Positions 35,766-42,619 of a stretch of 64,000 bases of DNA are shown one piece after another. Both the position numbers and the translations under genes were made by a program. This stretch comes from Bacteroidota bacterium. Lineage in GTDB: Bacteria > Bacteroidota > Bacteroidia > Chitinophagales > Chitinophagaceae. The notes beneath the pieces were generated by a model, which saw only the letters and a list, made by a program, of their open reading frames with translations, was not told where the DNA came from and made no database searches. The stretch is from contig JAFAGR010000041.1 of NCBI GenBank assembly GCA_023422565.1, positions 19,299 to 83,298 on the forward strand, given 5' to 3'. Position 1 is the first letter of the stretch. Every line of letters starts with the position of its first letter.

Positions 35766-35984
35766 ATGCCAGAAGAATCAAACCAGCCCGTATCAGGTAA
35801 ATCAAGGAGAGGATTTGCCTCTATGGATGCCGCCCGTCAAAGAGAAATTTCATCAAAAGGAGGAAAAGCCGCGCATATGTCTGGCCATGCTCATGAGTTC
35901 GATTCACGCGAGGCTCGCGAAGCAGGCCGTAAAGGGGGCGAGGCCAGAAGCCAAAATCGCCGGAACAGGGAAATGAACATGTAA
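35766..35984 (+). CDS. KGG-repeat stress protein
   Basis: 72 residues, very hydrophilic. Two KGG-type motifs: RRGFASMDAARQREISSKGG and REAREAGRKGGEARS. This is the short KGG/con-10-like family, related to general stress proteins such as GsiB. No partner gene nearby. The strand and frame are clear; a longer overlapping frame starting at 35707 has no family features. Confidence 0.85.
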   Translation: MPEESNQPVSGKSRRGFASMDAARQREISSKGGKAAHMSGHAHEFDSREAREAGRKGGEARSQNRRNREMNM

Positions 35985-36009
35985 GGACGGATCATCTAAC
36001 TTTATTTAT

Positions 36010-36137
36010 GGGGACGCCTTAGTGTGAACCTCAACAAACCTATGTTTGTCGCGGGCCCCAACCGCTCGAAGCCATTCCTGTTCTATCATTGCACTACTTT
36101 AGTTGGGGCGTGTTCCTTGAGCGAAAACCGCGTCCCC
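36010..36137. ncRNA. candidate structured RNA closed by an 8-bp stem
   Basis: GGGGACGC (36010-36017) pairs exactly with GCGTCCCC (36130-36137). Inside are a hairpin CAAAC/GTTTG (36034-36048) and a 7-bp stem CCCCAAC/GTTGGGG (36056-36062 with 36102-36108). Together they make a closed three-stem junction of 128 bases. The right edge abuts the stop codon of the minus-strand small gene, so it could also be its 3' UTR. The strand is undetermined and no U-tract follows on either side. It matches no RNA family I can recall. Confidence 0.45.
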
Positions 36138-36314
36138 TTAGGCGAATAACCTCCTTGAGCGTGCTGTTCTCATATTACGCTGGATATTCCACAATTCGGC
36201 TGCACTAAATACTTTGGCCATTTTGCGGTCAACAACTTCCTTTACAGTTTCAGTTAACGTTTTCATTTCTTCCCTGTTTAAGGCTACCAAAAATTGATTG
36301 TTTTGCGTTTTCAT
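36138..36314 (-). CDS. small protein of unknown function
   Basis: 58 residues from the ATG at 36314 (the frame continues upstream to 36383 only with weak starts). Sequence runs MKTQNNQFLVALNREEMKTL then a helical KEVVDRKMAKVFSAAELWNI and a basic tail (NMRTARSRRLFA). It looks like a small helical, possibly nucleic-acid-binding, protein. A perfect palindrome lies 53-75 bases upstream of the ATG. Confidence 0.6.
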   Translation of the reverse strand: MKTQNNQFLVALNREEMKTLTETVKEVVDRKMAKVFSAAELWNIQRNMRTARSRRLFA

Positions 36315-36366
36315 TGCTGTGATTTTTATTTGTTTGATTTGATAACACAAATATAGAAGGTTATTT

Positions 36367-36389
36367 AGTACTATACAAAACATAGTACT
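36367..36389. promoter_or_regulatory. candidate operator: AGTACTAT-N7-ATAGTACT
   Basis: A perfect 8-bp inverted repeat (AGTACTAT 36367-36374, ATAGTACT 36382-36389) with a 7-base spacer, between the small minus-strand gene and the region ahead of the DUF2007 gene. Spacing and symmetry fit a dimeric repressor site. The cognate regulator is not in the window. Confidence 0.5.
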
Positions 36390-36440
36390 GGTTATTTAAT
36401 GGTAACTGGCGATATTTTTTACGTAGAATGCAGTACAGGT

Positions 36441-36469
36441 AAGGGTTTGAATAAATGAAACCCTTTTTT
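36441..36469 (+). terminator. orphan plus-strand terminator-like hairpin
   Basis: AAGGGTTT (36441-36448) pairs with AAACCCTT (36458-36465), followed by TTTTG on the plus strand; on the minus strand the stem runs into ACCTG. No plus-strand gene ends upstream, so it may end a short transcript from the palindrome region. Confidence 0.5.
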
Positions 36470-36568
36470 GAGCAAAATGACAAGCGGTTATTAGGCTTGA
36501 TGAATGACGGGGATTTGTTTGAATTGCGGGAATTTTGGTTGACCTTCGCCTTCTAAACCGGTAAAATT

Positions 36569-36991
36569 CTGGAAACAGTAGTCTTAAAAACCTTCGACAA
36601 TTACTTTAGCGCAAACATTTTGTTATCGCGACTGGAGGCCAACGGGGTGAGGGCATACCTTCACGATGAAAATACCGTAACGATCGGTCCTTTTTTTGGC
36701 AATGCCATTGGTTTTATTAAAGTGGTGGTGGCCAGGCCGGATGCGGAAGCAGCCCTCGAATTATTAAATCAGTTTCAAAGAGATGAAAATCGGGAAGCCA
36801 TTTGCCCCCAATGCGGCTCAACGGGCTTTCTTCCCACCGCCAGCCAGTCGGGTACAAATAAAATAACTGCCATGCTTACCTGGCTATTTTCCAATTACGC
36901 GGTTGCCCCGGAAACGGTTTATGAGTGTGAAAGTTGCGGCTTTACTGCTTCGACTCCTCCTGATTTGGACGGCGAAAATTCTAACAGATGA
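36569..36991 (+). CDS. DUF2007 protein with C-terminal zinc ribbon, non-ATG start
   Basis: 140 residues if it starts at the CTG at 36569 (or ATT at 36566). The conserved DUF2007 beginning (TVVLKTFDNYFSANILLSRLEANG) lies upstream of the first TTG at 36620, so starting there would remove essential residues, and no ATG, GTG or TTG exists between the stop at 36554 and 36620. HDENTVTIGPFFGNAIG follows, and two CxxC pairs (CPQCG, CESCG) form a zinc ribbon. It overlaps kdsB by 4 bases (ATGA), so it is translationally linked to it. Confidence 0.8.
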   Translation: METVVLKTFDNYFSANILLSRLEANGVRAYLHDENTVTIGPFFGNAIGFIKVVVARPDAEAALELLNQFQRDENREAICPQCGSTGFLPTASQSGTNKITAMLTWLFSNYAVAPETVYECESCGFTASTPPDLDGENSNR

Positions 36992-37722
36992 AAAAGATCG
37001 CCATGATCCCGGCCCGGTATGCAGCCACCCGGTTCCCCTATAAATTAATGCAACGGCTTGGAGAAAAAACTGTGATCAGGCATACTTATGAAAACACAGT
37101 GGCCACAAATTTATTTGATGAAGTTTATGTGGTTACTGATAGCGATATCATTTATGAAGAGATCACGCAAAATGGTGGAAGGGCAATAATGAGTATTGCG
37201 CAACATGAAAGCGGGAGCGACCGTATAGCCGAGGCTGTAGAAAAGATTAATACAGATATAATATTAAATGTACAAGGCGACGAACCTTTCGTAAGCCGCG
37301 AGCCCCTGAAAAAATTATTGGATGTATTTGATGATGCTTCCGTGAAAGTAGCTTCTATTATGAAGCCTTTTTATGATCATCAAAGAGCGCAGAATTCTAA
37401 CATAGTTAAGGTGGTGGTAGACGGACTAAACAATTCCCTTCTTTTCAGCCGAAGCGCAATTCCTTTTCATCGCGATAAAGATGTACCTGTAACATACTTC
37501 GAGCATATCGGCGTGTATGCATTCAGGAAGGAAGCCTTGATGCAATTCACAAAATGGCAACCCACCACGCTTGAAATTAAGGAGAAGATCGAATGTCTTC
37601 GTTACCTCGAACACGGAATTGCGCTTAGAATGGTGGAAACAGATTCGGAAATGGTAAAGATTGATGTTCCGGAAGATATGGATGCGGCAAGAGAGTACCT
37701 TAAAACTTATTCAGCAAAATAA
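36988..37722 (+). CDS. kdsB: 3-deoxy-manno-octulosonate cytidylyltransferase
   Basis: 244 residues. The nucleotide-binding start IPARYAATRFPYKLM, VVTDSD, QHESGSDRIAEAV, LNVQGDEPF, HIGVYAFRK and the terminal TDSEMVKIDVPEDM are all KdsB signatures. It activates Kdo as CMP-Kdo for LPS. kdsD lies 8 kb downstream. Confidence 0.96.
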   Translation: MKKIAMIPARYAATRFPYKLMQRLGEKTVIRHTYENTVATNLFDEVYVVTDSDIIYEEITQNGGRAIMSIAQHESGSDRIAEAVEKINTDIILNVQGDEPFVSREPLKKLLDVFDDASVKVASIMKPFYDHQRAQNSNIVKVVVDGLNNSLLFSRSAIPFHRDKDVPVTYFEHIGVYAFRKEALMQFTKWQPTTLEIKEKIECLRYLEHGIALRMVETDSEMVKIDVPEDMDAAREYLKTYSAK

Positions 37723-37739
37723 TATTTCAACCAACAGCA

Positions 37740-38189
37740 ATGGAGAATCTTTTTGACCGCGAAGTTTACAACACAATCATAAACAGAATTGAATCCCTCA
37801 CGCCAAACAGCGCGGCGAAGTGGGGGAAAATGAATGTTTCTCAAATGCTTGCTCATTGCGCCGTAGCATTCGGTGTGCCCTTATCTGATAAAAAACTTAA
37901 GGGGAATTTTTTGATGCGGCTTATTGGACCGCTGTTTAAAAAACAGCTTTATGATGATACGCCCTGGAAGCAAAATCTTCCTACCGCACCCAACTTTAAA
38001 ATTGCCGATGAAAGAAATTTTGAAACTGAAAAACAAAAACTGATTTCCCTTGTTAACCGGTTTTTTTCAGCCGGGCAGGACGGCATAAGCAAATTTCCTC
38101 ATCCCATCTTTGGACATTTTACTCCGCAGCAATGGGGGCAAAGCATGTATAAACATTTGGATCATCACCTCAGGCAATTCGGAGGATAG
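37740..38189 (+). CDS. DUF1569 (DinB-like) protein
   Basis: 149 residues: WGKMNVSQMLAHCAVAF near the N-terminus and FGHFTPQQWGQSMYKHLDHHLRQFG at the C-terminus give the three histidines of a DinB/DUF1569 four-helix metal site. Function unknown. It begins 17 bases after kdsB and probably shares its transcript. Confidence 0.87.
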   Translation: MENLFDREVYNTIINRIESLTPNSAAKWGKMNVSQMLAHCAVAFGVPLSDKKLKGNFLMRLIGPLFKKQLYDDTPWKQNLPTAPNFKIADERNFETEKQKLISLVNRFFSAGQDGISKFPHPIFGHFTPQQWGQSMYKHLDHHLRQFGG

Positions 38190-38259
38190 CTATTGCATTG
38201 GCTGTAACAATGAATGCCAGCTGATTCAGTTGCCACAGAATAAACCCCACAAAGACATT

Positions 38260-38586
38260 TTAATTCTGCGGCAGAAAATCTGCAAAGCAATATGGATCAA
38301 TAGAAGCATTAAGGTTTATGTCGCATGGCCCGGAAGCCATTTCAAGGGCAAGCACGTGTTTGCATTCCCTCATTTGCCAAAGAAATATTTTTTCGGAAGA
38401 GTTGTTTATTGCAAATACTTCCGGCAACATGTCTTTCAACAGACCGTTCCAGCAGGCCTCCTTAAATTTATCTTGCTGCGATAAACCTTTTGCGTTTTCT
38501 GTAGAATCCTTTTCAGCATACGGACGTTGGGCAAAGCCGCTGCCGGTTACGAGCAGGATCTCTTGTTGTGTGGATTCGTTTGCCAT
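38260..38586 (-). CDS. unknown soluble protein
   Basis: 108 residues from the ATG at 38586 (the frame opens two codons earlier with TTG). Contains FKEACWNGLLKDMLPEVF, IFLWQMRECKHVLALEMA and the end DPYCFADFLPQN. Four cysteines, no signal peptide. Not recognised. Confidence 0.6.
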   Translation of the reverse strand: MANESTQQEILLVTGSGFAQRPYAEKDSTENAKGLSQQDKFKEACWNGLLKDMLPEVFAINNSSEKIFLWQMRECKHVLALEMASGPCDINLNASIDPYCFADFLPQN

Positions 38587-38680
38587 GATCAAGGGTTTTG
38601 TCCCATTCTCTTAGACTCATAAACGAACCAAAAGGCATTTTCAGTATGCAGTATTTTTTGTTAAGGTTGTCAAATTCATG

Positions 38681-39064
38681 CTATGCCCAGCTTTGCACAT
38701 GTTTAACAATTACGCAGCGGCCATCTTCGCGCCTGTGAAAACCATGATCGTAGCAAAAAATAAACTCGCGGCCTCGCCTGCAATTTGCCCTGTGCGTAAA
38801 AAACTGCAACCTATATCCCCTGTTAATGATCTTCTGAAAAGGAACATCAGAAACTCTGCCAGCGGGGCCCGCCAGCTCTGCCAGGATACGCCTGTTTTTT
38901 CCCAAAGCATTGTTGATGTTTCGGATCAGGTTATTCCGCTCTGCATGCAGGCGGTTGTTATAGCTATTCCGGCAATTTTCATCACAAAATTTTTTATCGG
39001 TTCTTCCTTTTATTAACCGGTTACAGTTTATGCAGCTCTTCTTTTGCAAATAATTTATTTCCAT
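38681..39064 (-). CDS. zinc-ribbon protein conserved in Bacteroidota
   Basis: 127 residues from the ATG at 39064. An N-terminal zinc ribbon SCINCNRLIKGRTDKKFCDENC gives a CxxC/CxxxC ligand set, then a basic helix (RNSYNNRLHAERNNLIRNIN) and a beta-rich C-terminus (FFTHRANCRRGREFIFCYDHGF). Likely nucleic-acid binding; role unknown. Confidence 0.75.
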   Translation of the reverse strand: MEINYLQKKSCINCNRLIKGRTDKKFCDENCRNSYNNRLHAERNNLIRNINNALGKNRRILAELAGPAGRVSDVPFQKIINRGYRLQFFTHRANCRRGREFIFCYDHGFHRREDGRCVIVKHVQSWA

Positions 39065-39246
39065 ACGGTAGACTTTTAGATCACTAAAATAAAAAGCTAC
39101 CGTTCTGCATACAATAACCCAAAGAGGGAAAAAAATTGCAATCATTTACATGCGGATATAAACGGATAACATTCGGATAACAACTACCGGGCGTGTTTTA
39201 TTTGCATTACAAATTGAACGCATTATATAATTAAACAAACATTATT

Positions 39247-39591
39247 ATGTACGCATTAAGAAACAGGGTGCAGTTGATCGGAAACCTCGGTAACGCACCG
39301 GAAGTAAAACAAACAGAAACCGGTAAAAAGCTTGCGCGTTTTTCTGTGGCAACAAACGAAAGTTACAAAAACAGCAATGGCGAAAAGGTCACGGACACGC
39401 AATGGCACAATCTTGTGGCCTGGGGAAAAGTGGCCGATGTGGCGGAAAAATTTCTTGAAAAAGGAACAGAGGTGGTGGTGGAAGGAAAGCTGGTTAACCG
39501 GAACTACACCGATAAAGAAGGCATTAAGAAATACATTACAGAGATCCATGTGAACGAGCTTTTACTCGTAGGTTCAAAAGCGTCTTCGTGA
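39247..39591 (+). CDS. ssb: single-stranded DNA-binding protein
   Basis: 114 residues, one OB fold: NRVQLIGNLGNAPEVKQTETGKKLARFSVATNE, WHNLVAWGKVADVAEKFLEKG and VEGKLVNRNYTDKEGIKKYITEI. The acidic C-terminal tail (DDxPF type) that recruits partner proteins is missing, so this is a short accessory form; a full-length SSB is expected elsewhere in the genome. It has its own terminator. Confidence 0.93.
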   Translation: MYALRNRVQLIGNLGNAPEVKQTETGKKLARFSVATNESYKNSNGEKVTDTQWHNLVAWGKVADVAEKFLEKGTEVVVEGKLVNRNYTDKEGIKKYITEIHVNELLLVGSKASS

Positions 39592-39606
39592 TTCGTGGCT
39601 TGAAAC

Positions 39607-39641
39607 AGGCGTGGGGATTCTTCCCTGCGCCTCTTTTTATT
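39607..39641 (+). terminator. ssb terminator
   Basis: AGGCGTGGGG (39607-39616) pairs with CCCTGCGCCT (39623-39632) with one bulge/mismatch, followed by CTTTTTATTTT, 16 bases after the ssb stop. Confidence 0.8.
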
Positions 39642-39752
39642 TTACAGAATAGATGGCGATGCGGCATTTTGCACATACGCTAAAACTTGAGTGCTTTTCC
39701 GCCAAAGGCGGATACCGCAGCATAGTGTATAATTTAAAATGAGTTTGGCGAA

Positions 39753-40013
39753 TTAGAGTGCGGACAGGAAAACTTCAAGAATCCTTTTTTTCTCTTCTCT
39801 TCCCTGCCCGGTTTTCAAATACTTCTCTCGCTGTACAGCTTCTTGCTTTGAGTTGAAAGCTTCTACATGCATCAATATCCATGGGCGGCATCGGGTGGTG
39901 TATGCAATGTGAGTAGCTGAGTTATGTTCCGAAAGGCGCCTTGGAACATCGCCCGTAAAGCCGGTGTACGTTTTATTACAACTCCTGGAATATAAAATAT
40001 ATACGAACCACAT
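39753..40013 (-). CDS. GIY-YIG nuclease-domain protein (UPF0213-like), copy 1
   Basis: 86 residues from the ATG at 40013. A minimal GIY-YIG domain: FVYILYSRSCNKTYTGFTGDVPRRLSEHN, with VYI and YTG in place of GIY and YIG, then the REKYLKTGQGREEKKRIL helix typical of UPF0213. Differs from copy 2 at six positions (P/Q, A/S, I/N, F/I, V/A, E/K). The start codon follows the T-tract of a terminator almost directly, with no ribosome site. Upstream codons in frame come from tRNA-remnant sequence and are not coding. Confidence 0.82.
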   Translation of the reverse strand: MWFVYILYSRSCNKTYTGFTGDVPRRLSEHNSATHIAYTTRCRPWILMHVEAFNSKQEAVQREKYLKTGQGREEKKRILEVFLSAL

Positions 40014-40017
40014 ACAC

Positions 40018-40046
40018 AAAAAAAACCTGCAACTTTCGTTACAGGT
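40018..40046 (-). terminator. terminator ahead of GIY-YIG copy 1
   Basis: On the minus strand ACCTG/CAGGT plus AAC/GTT arms (one mismatch) and eight T. It is identical to the tRNA-Phe terminator in the right unit although no intact tRNA remains here. Confidence 0.75.
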
Positions 40047-40151
40047 CTTAGCCGGCCATGCACCGAGGCGCACAAGCGCCAGAATTTTCAGTCCTTTTCC
40101 GCCAAAGGCGGATACCGCAGTATAGTGTTAATTTAAAATGAGTTTGGCGAA

Positions 40152-40412
40152 TTAGAGTGCGGACAGGAAAACTTTAAGAATCCTTTTTTTCTCTTCTCTT
40201 CCCTGCCCGGTTTTCAAATACTTCTCCCGCTGTGCAGCTTCCTGCTTTGAGTTGATAGCTTCTACATGCATCAATATCCACGGTCGGCATCGGGTCGTGT
40301 ATGCATTATGAGTACTTGAGTTGTGTTCGGAAAGGCGTCTTTGAACATCGCCCGTAAAGCCGGTGTACGTTTTATTACAACTCCTGGAATATAAAATATA
40401 TACGAACCACAT
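40152..40412 (-). CDS. GIY-YIG nuclease-domain protein (UPF0213-like), copy 2
   Basis: 86 residues from the ATG at 40412. Same fold and motifs as copy 1 (FVYILYSRSCNKTYTGFTG, catalytic-type Arg and Glu in the later helices). A longer frame beginning inside tRNA-Phe would read VEQRTENPCVAGSIPAHTTE, which is a translation of the tRNA and not protein. The gene starts 38 bases downstream of tRNA-Phe, just past its terminator. Cellular role of such stand-alone domains is unsettled. Confidence 0.83.
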   Translation of the reverse strand: MWFVYILYSRSCNKTYTGFTGDVQRRLSEHNSSTHNAYTTRCRPWILMHVEAINSKQEAAQREKYLKTGQGREEKKRILKVFLSAL

Positions 40413-40416
40413 ACAT

Positions 40417-40445
40417 AAAAAAAACCTGCAACTTTCGTTACAGGT
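40417..40445 (-). terminator. tRNA-Phe terminator
   Basis: ACCTG and AAC arms pair with GTT and CAGGT (one mismatch) and run into eight T. The T-tract ends 4 bases from the GIY-YIG ATG. Confidence 0.8.
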
Positions 40446-40450
40446 CTCTG

Positions 40451-40523
40451 TGGTGTGGGCCGGGATCGAACCGGCGACACAAGGATTTTCAGTCCTTTGC
40501 TCTACCAACTGAGCTACCGCACC
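40451..40523 (-). tRNA. tRNA-Phe (anticodon GAA)
   Basis: 73 bases that fold as a full cloverleaf: acceptor GGTGCGG/CCACACC, D arm GCTC-GAGC, anticodon stem AAGGA/TCCTT with loop CTGAAAA (GAA at 34-36), T arm GCCGG-TTCGATC-CCGGC, discriminator A. CCA is not encoded. Acceptor pair 5-68 is a C-A mismatch. Confidence 0.95.
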
Positions 40524-40647
40524 AAGTATTTTCAGTCCTTTTCCGCCAGTGGCGGATACCGCACCGACACCATGTTATTTACACGGGCAGCAAAAATAAG
40601 GGATTTTTAGTTACGGTCTCTTCAAGTTTTGAGTTTTTTCGGCCTCC

Positions 40648-41169
40648 TTATTTACTCCGCCTTCCGCCACCTGTATATCGTTCCTTGCGCTTTTGAGCTT
40701 TGTAAAAATGCCGGTCCTCCGCCTCATCCAGGGAATGAGTTTCATGAAGAGAATCCTCATGCCGTGCATAGTCGCTCAATTTTTCGTAAAAACGATGAAT
40801 AGTTCGAAGTTCTTCTTCAGTGATATCTTCTATGTTAATAAGACGGTTGCTGGCATACTGGTGCGAGGCGATAAGCTCGTTTAATTTTAATTGAATGGCA
40901 AGCGAATCTTTGTTTTGCGACTTTTGAATCAAGAAAACCATTAGGAAGGTGATGATGGTTGTTCCGGTATTAATGACCAGTTGCCATGTTTCCGAAAAAT
41001 TAAAAAGCGGCCCAGAAATACCCCAAGCCAAAACCACGGCGAGAGCAATGGAGAATGCAGGCGTGCTTCCAACAGCCCGCGTCACTTTTGATGAGAATTT
41101 ATCGAAGAATCCGGCCTTCCTTAAGCCCTTACCTGTACTTCCGGTTTCCCGAAGGTTTTTGTTTTCCAT
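40648..41169 (-). CDS. low-affinity iron permease-family membrane protein
   Basis: 173 residues from the ATG at 41169. Two membrane helices (STPAFSIALAVVLAWGISGPLF and WQLVINTGTTIITFLMVFLIQ) followed by the signature QNKDSLAIQLKLNELIASHQYASN, as in the PF04120 family. The C-terminus is charged and cytosolic. The iron role rests on a fungal homologue and is weak for bacteria. Confidence 0.82.
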   Translation of the reverse strand: MENKNLRETGSTGKGLRKAGFFDKFSSKVTRAVGSTPAFSIALAVVLAWGISGPLFNFSETWQLVINTGTTIITFLMVFLIQKSQNKDSLAIQLKLNELIASHQYASNRLINIEDITEEELRTIHRFYEKLSDYARHEDSLHETHSLDEAEDRHFYKAQKRKERYTGGGRRSK

Positions 41170-41265
41170 GTGAATTTGAAATTTATGTCCGCTAAAGTTC
41201 ATCAAATTCTACATGCGAAATAGCGGCAAAACCGCGAGAGATGTTTTCTTTTTTGCTTTTATTGG

Positions 41266-42462
41266 CTAAAAACTTGTCGCGTAATCGACTACCTCTTTAA
41301 ACTCCTTTTCGGAAAGATCGAACTTTTGCAAAACTATCTTCTGCTGATCTGCGGCTAGTTTGTAGAAAAACAGGGCAAGGTGCCGTGGATGGTATTTGGG
41401 AACATCCTTTATGTGATTATGAATTGCGACCACGTCGTCCACTGTGAAAATAGGTTCCTTCGGTGCCTTGAACTTTGCGTATTTATGGTTCTTTAACTTG
41501 TTTCCAAAAGTGGTGACAAAATCTACAGCATTTGTACTGTCAGACAATAGTGTCATCATTGCTATCTCTCTTGCTTTTTTATAATCTTTCTGCTTCAGGG
41601 CCTCTTCAAACAAGGGATGAAAAGCCGGGGTGTTATTGTACCCAACCGCCAGGCCGACAAATTTGTCCTCTGCCAACACCATTTGCGGCATTTCAGCATA
41701 TATAGCCTTAAGGTAGTTGAGTAACTGCGCCTGCTCTTTATCGGAATATTCCCTGTACAGCAAACTCTTCCGGGCAAAAACTACCGGAAAGGACCTGGCC
41801 ATTAAAATAACCTTTCTCTTTTCCGGAAACCGTTGTTCAATTTTATCCAATGCATTAAGCGCTGATAAACCTGCATACCGGAAATCCATTACATGATCCA
41901 TCAATTGTTCAAAAGTTCCCGTAGAAACTTCTTTTTGAAAGAGTGAAAAAGCAGTTCCTGCATTCAATATATTTTGGTTGGGCACAAAAACAACTTCATA
42001 TCCCTTATTTGTACTCACTACTTTATACAACATGCGGGAAAGAAACAATGCCTCGCCTTCTTTTAATCCTGCAGCTATAAAACTGATTCCGAAAGGCTTT
42101 GCCATATCCCAGTGTTTAAGGCCCGCAACATCTTCCGAGTCCATCCCGTATTTCGCAGCAATTTGTTCGTAATAACCTTGAGGAGCCGACTTCTTTATCT
42201 CTTCTTCTTTTTGTTCAGGATCAACCGATCTCGCAGAATTCTTTCTTCGAAGAGCGAAATACTCTTCCAAAGTCATAGGATCGGTCACATTCAGCTTTGT
42301 TGTAGTTGTGGTTGGACTGCCGGAACTCACCGGCCTGCTCGCACGCCACTTTGCCTCCTGAATGGCCATTTCATTGGGCTTGTGATAAGCATCACCATAT
42401 TGGCCGAATGCCGCAGGGAGGCTTATGAAAAGTAAGGCTGCCAGTACAATATTTTTACTCAT
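41266..42462 (-). CDS. exported protein of unknown function
   Basis: 398 residues. Signal peptide MSKNIVLAALLFISLPAAFG, then a Ser/Thr linker (SSGSPTTTTTK) and a mostly helical body with no recognised motif (EQIAAKYGMDSEDVAGLKHWDM, DYATSF end). It may be periplasmic. Not recognised. Confidence 0.65.
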   Translation of the reverse strand: MSKNIVLAALLFISLPAAFGQYGDAYHKPNEMAIQEAKWRASRPVSSGSPTTTTTKLNVTDPMTLEEYFALRRKNSARSVDPEQKEEEIKKSAPQGYYEQIAAKYGMDSEDVAGLKHWDMAKPFGISFIAAGLKEGEALFLSRMLYKVVSTNKGYEVVFVPNQNILNAGTAFSLFQKEVSTGTFEQLMDHVMDFRYAGLSALNALDKIEQRFPEKRKVILMARSFPVVFARKSLLYREYSDKEQAQLLNYLKAIYAEMPQMVLAEDKFVGLAVGYNNTPAFHPLFEEALKQKDYKKAREIAMMTLLSDSTNAVDFVTTFGNKLKNHKYAKFKAPKEPIFTVDDVVAIHNHIKDVPKYHPRHLALFFYKLAADQQKIVLQKFDLSEKEFKEVVDYATSF

Positions 42463-42619
42463 AGGTTCTGAATTACTAATAACAGGGCAAAATAGATAAA
42501 GAAAATCGAAAAATAAATACCGGCAACACAGTAGTCAGGTTCGGGGCAATTCATATAAGCATTCTAAAATTGTATATTCACAATCGCCTCCCGGCAGAAA
42601 AATCATTAAGATAAATACC

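Larger units (their letters stand above)
39695..40564. repeat. tandem duplication: palindrome, GIY-YIG gene, terminator, tRNA or tRNA remnant
   Basis: The unit starts with TTTTCCGCCNNNGGCGGATACCGCA at 39695 and recurs at 40095 (offset 399-400 bases); a third, truncated copy starts at about 40539. Between palindromes lie a minus-strand GIY-YIG gene and an identical terminator. The right unit contains the intact tRNA-Phe; the left unit has at that place only ATTTTCAGTCCTTTT and ATACCGCA fragments that match parts of the tRNA. The two units are nearly identical, so the duplication is recent. Confidence 0.85.

Noticed and set aside
35707..35976. 89-codon frame overlapping the KGG gene in another frame
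   Set aside because: The KGG-motif frame (35766-35984) explains the region; the other frame has no recognisable features.
36455..36556. 33-codon ORF (MKPFFEQNDKRLLGLMNDGD...) in front of the DUF2007 gene
   Set aside because: Its start overlaps the terminator-like hairpin and nothing supports translation; too short to call, though ribosome profiling could revive it.
38710..39016. Plus- and minus-strand frames overlapping the zinc-ribbon gene
   Set aside because: Shadow frames; the minus-strand frame 38681-39064 carries the conserved cysteine motif.
40413..40508. N-terminal extension of GIY-YIG copy 2 reading VEQRTENPCVAGSIPAHTTE
   Set aside because: It is a translation of the tRNA-Phe gene and its terminator; the start is set at 40412.
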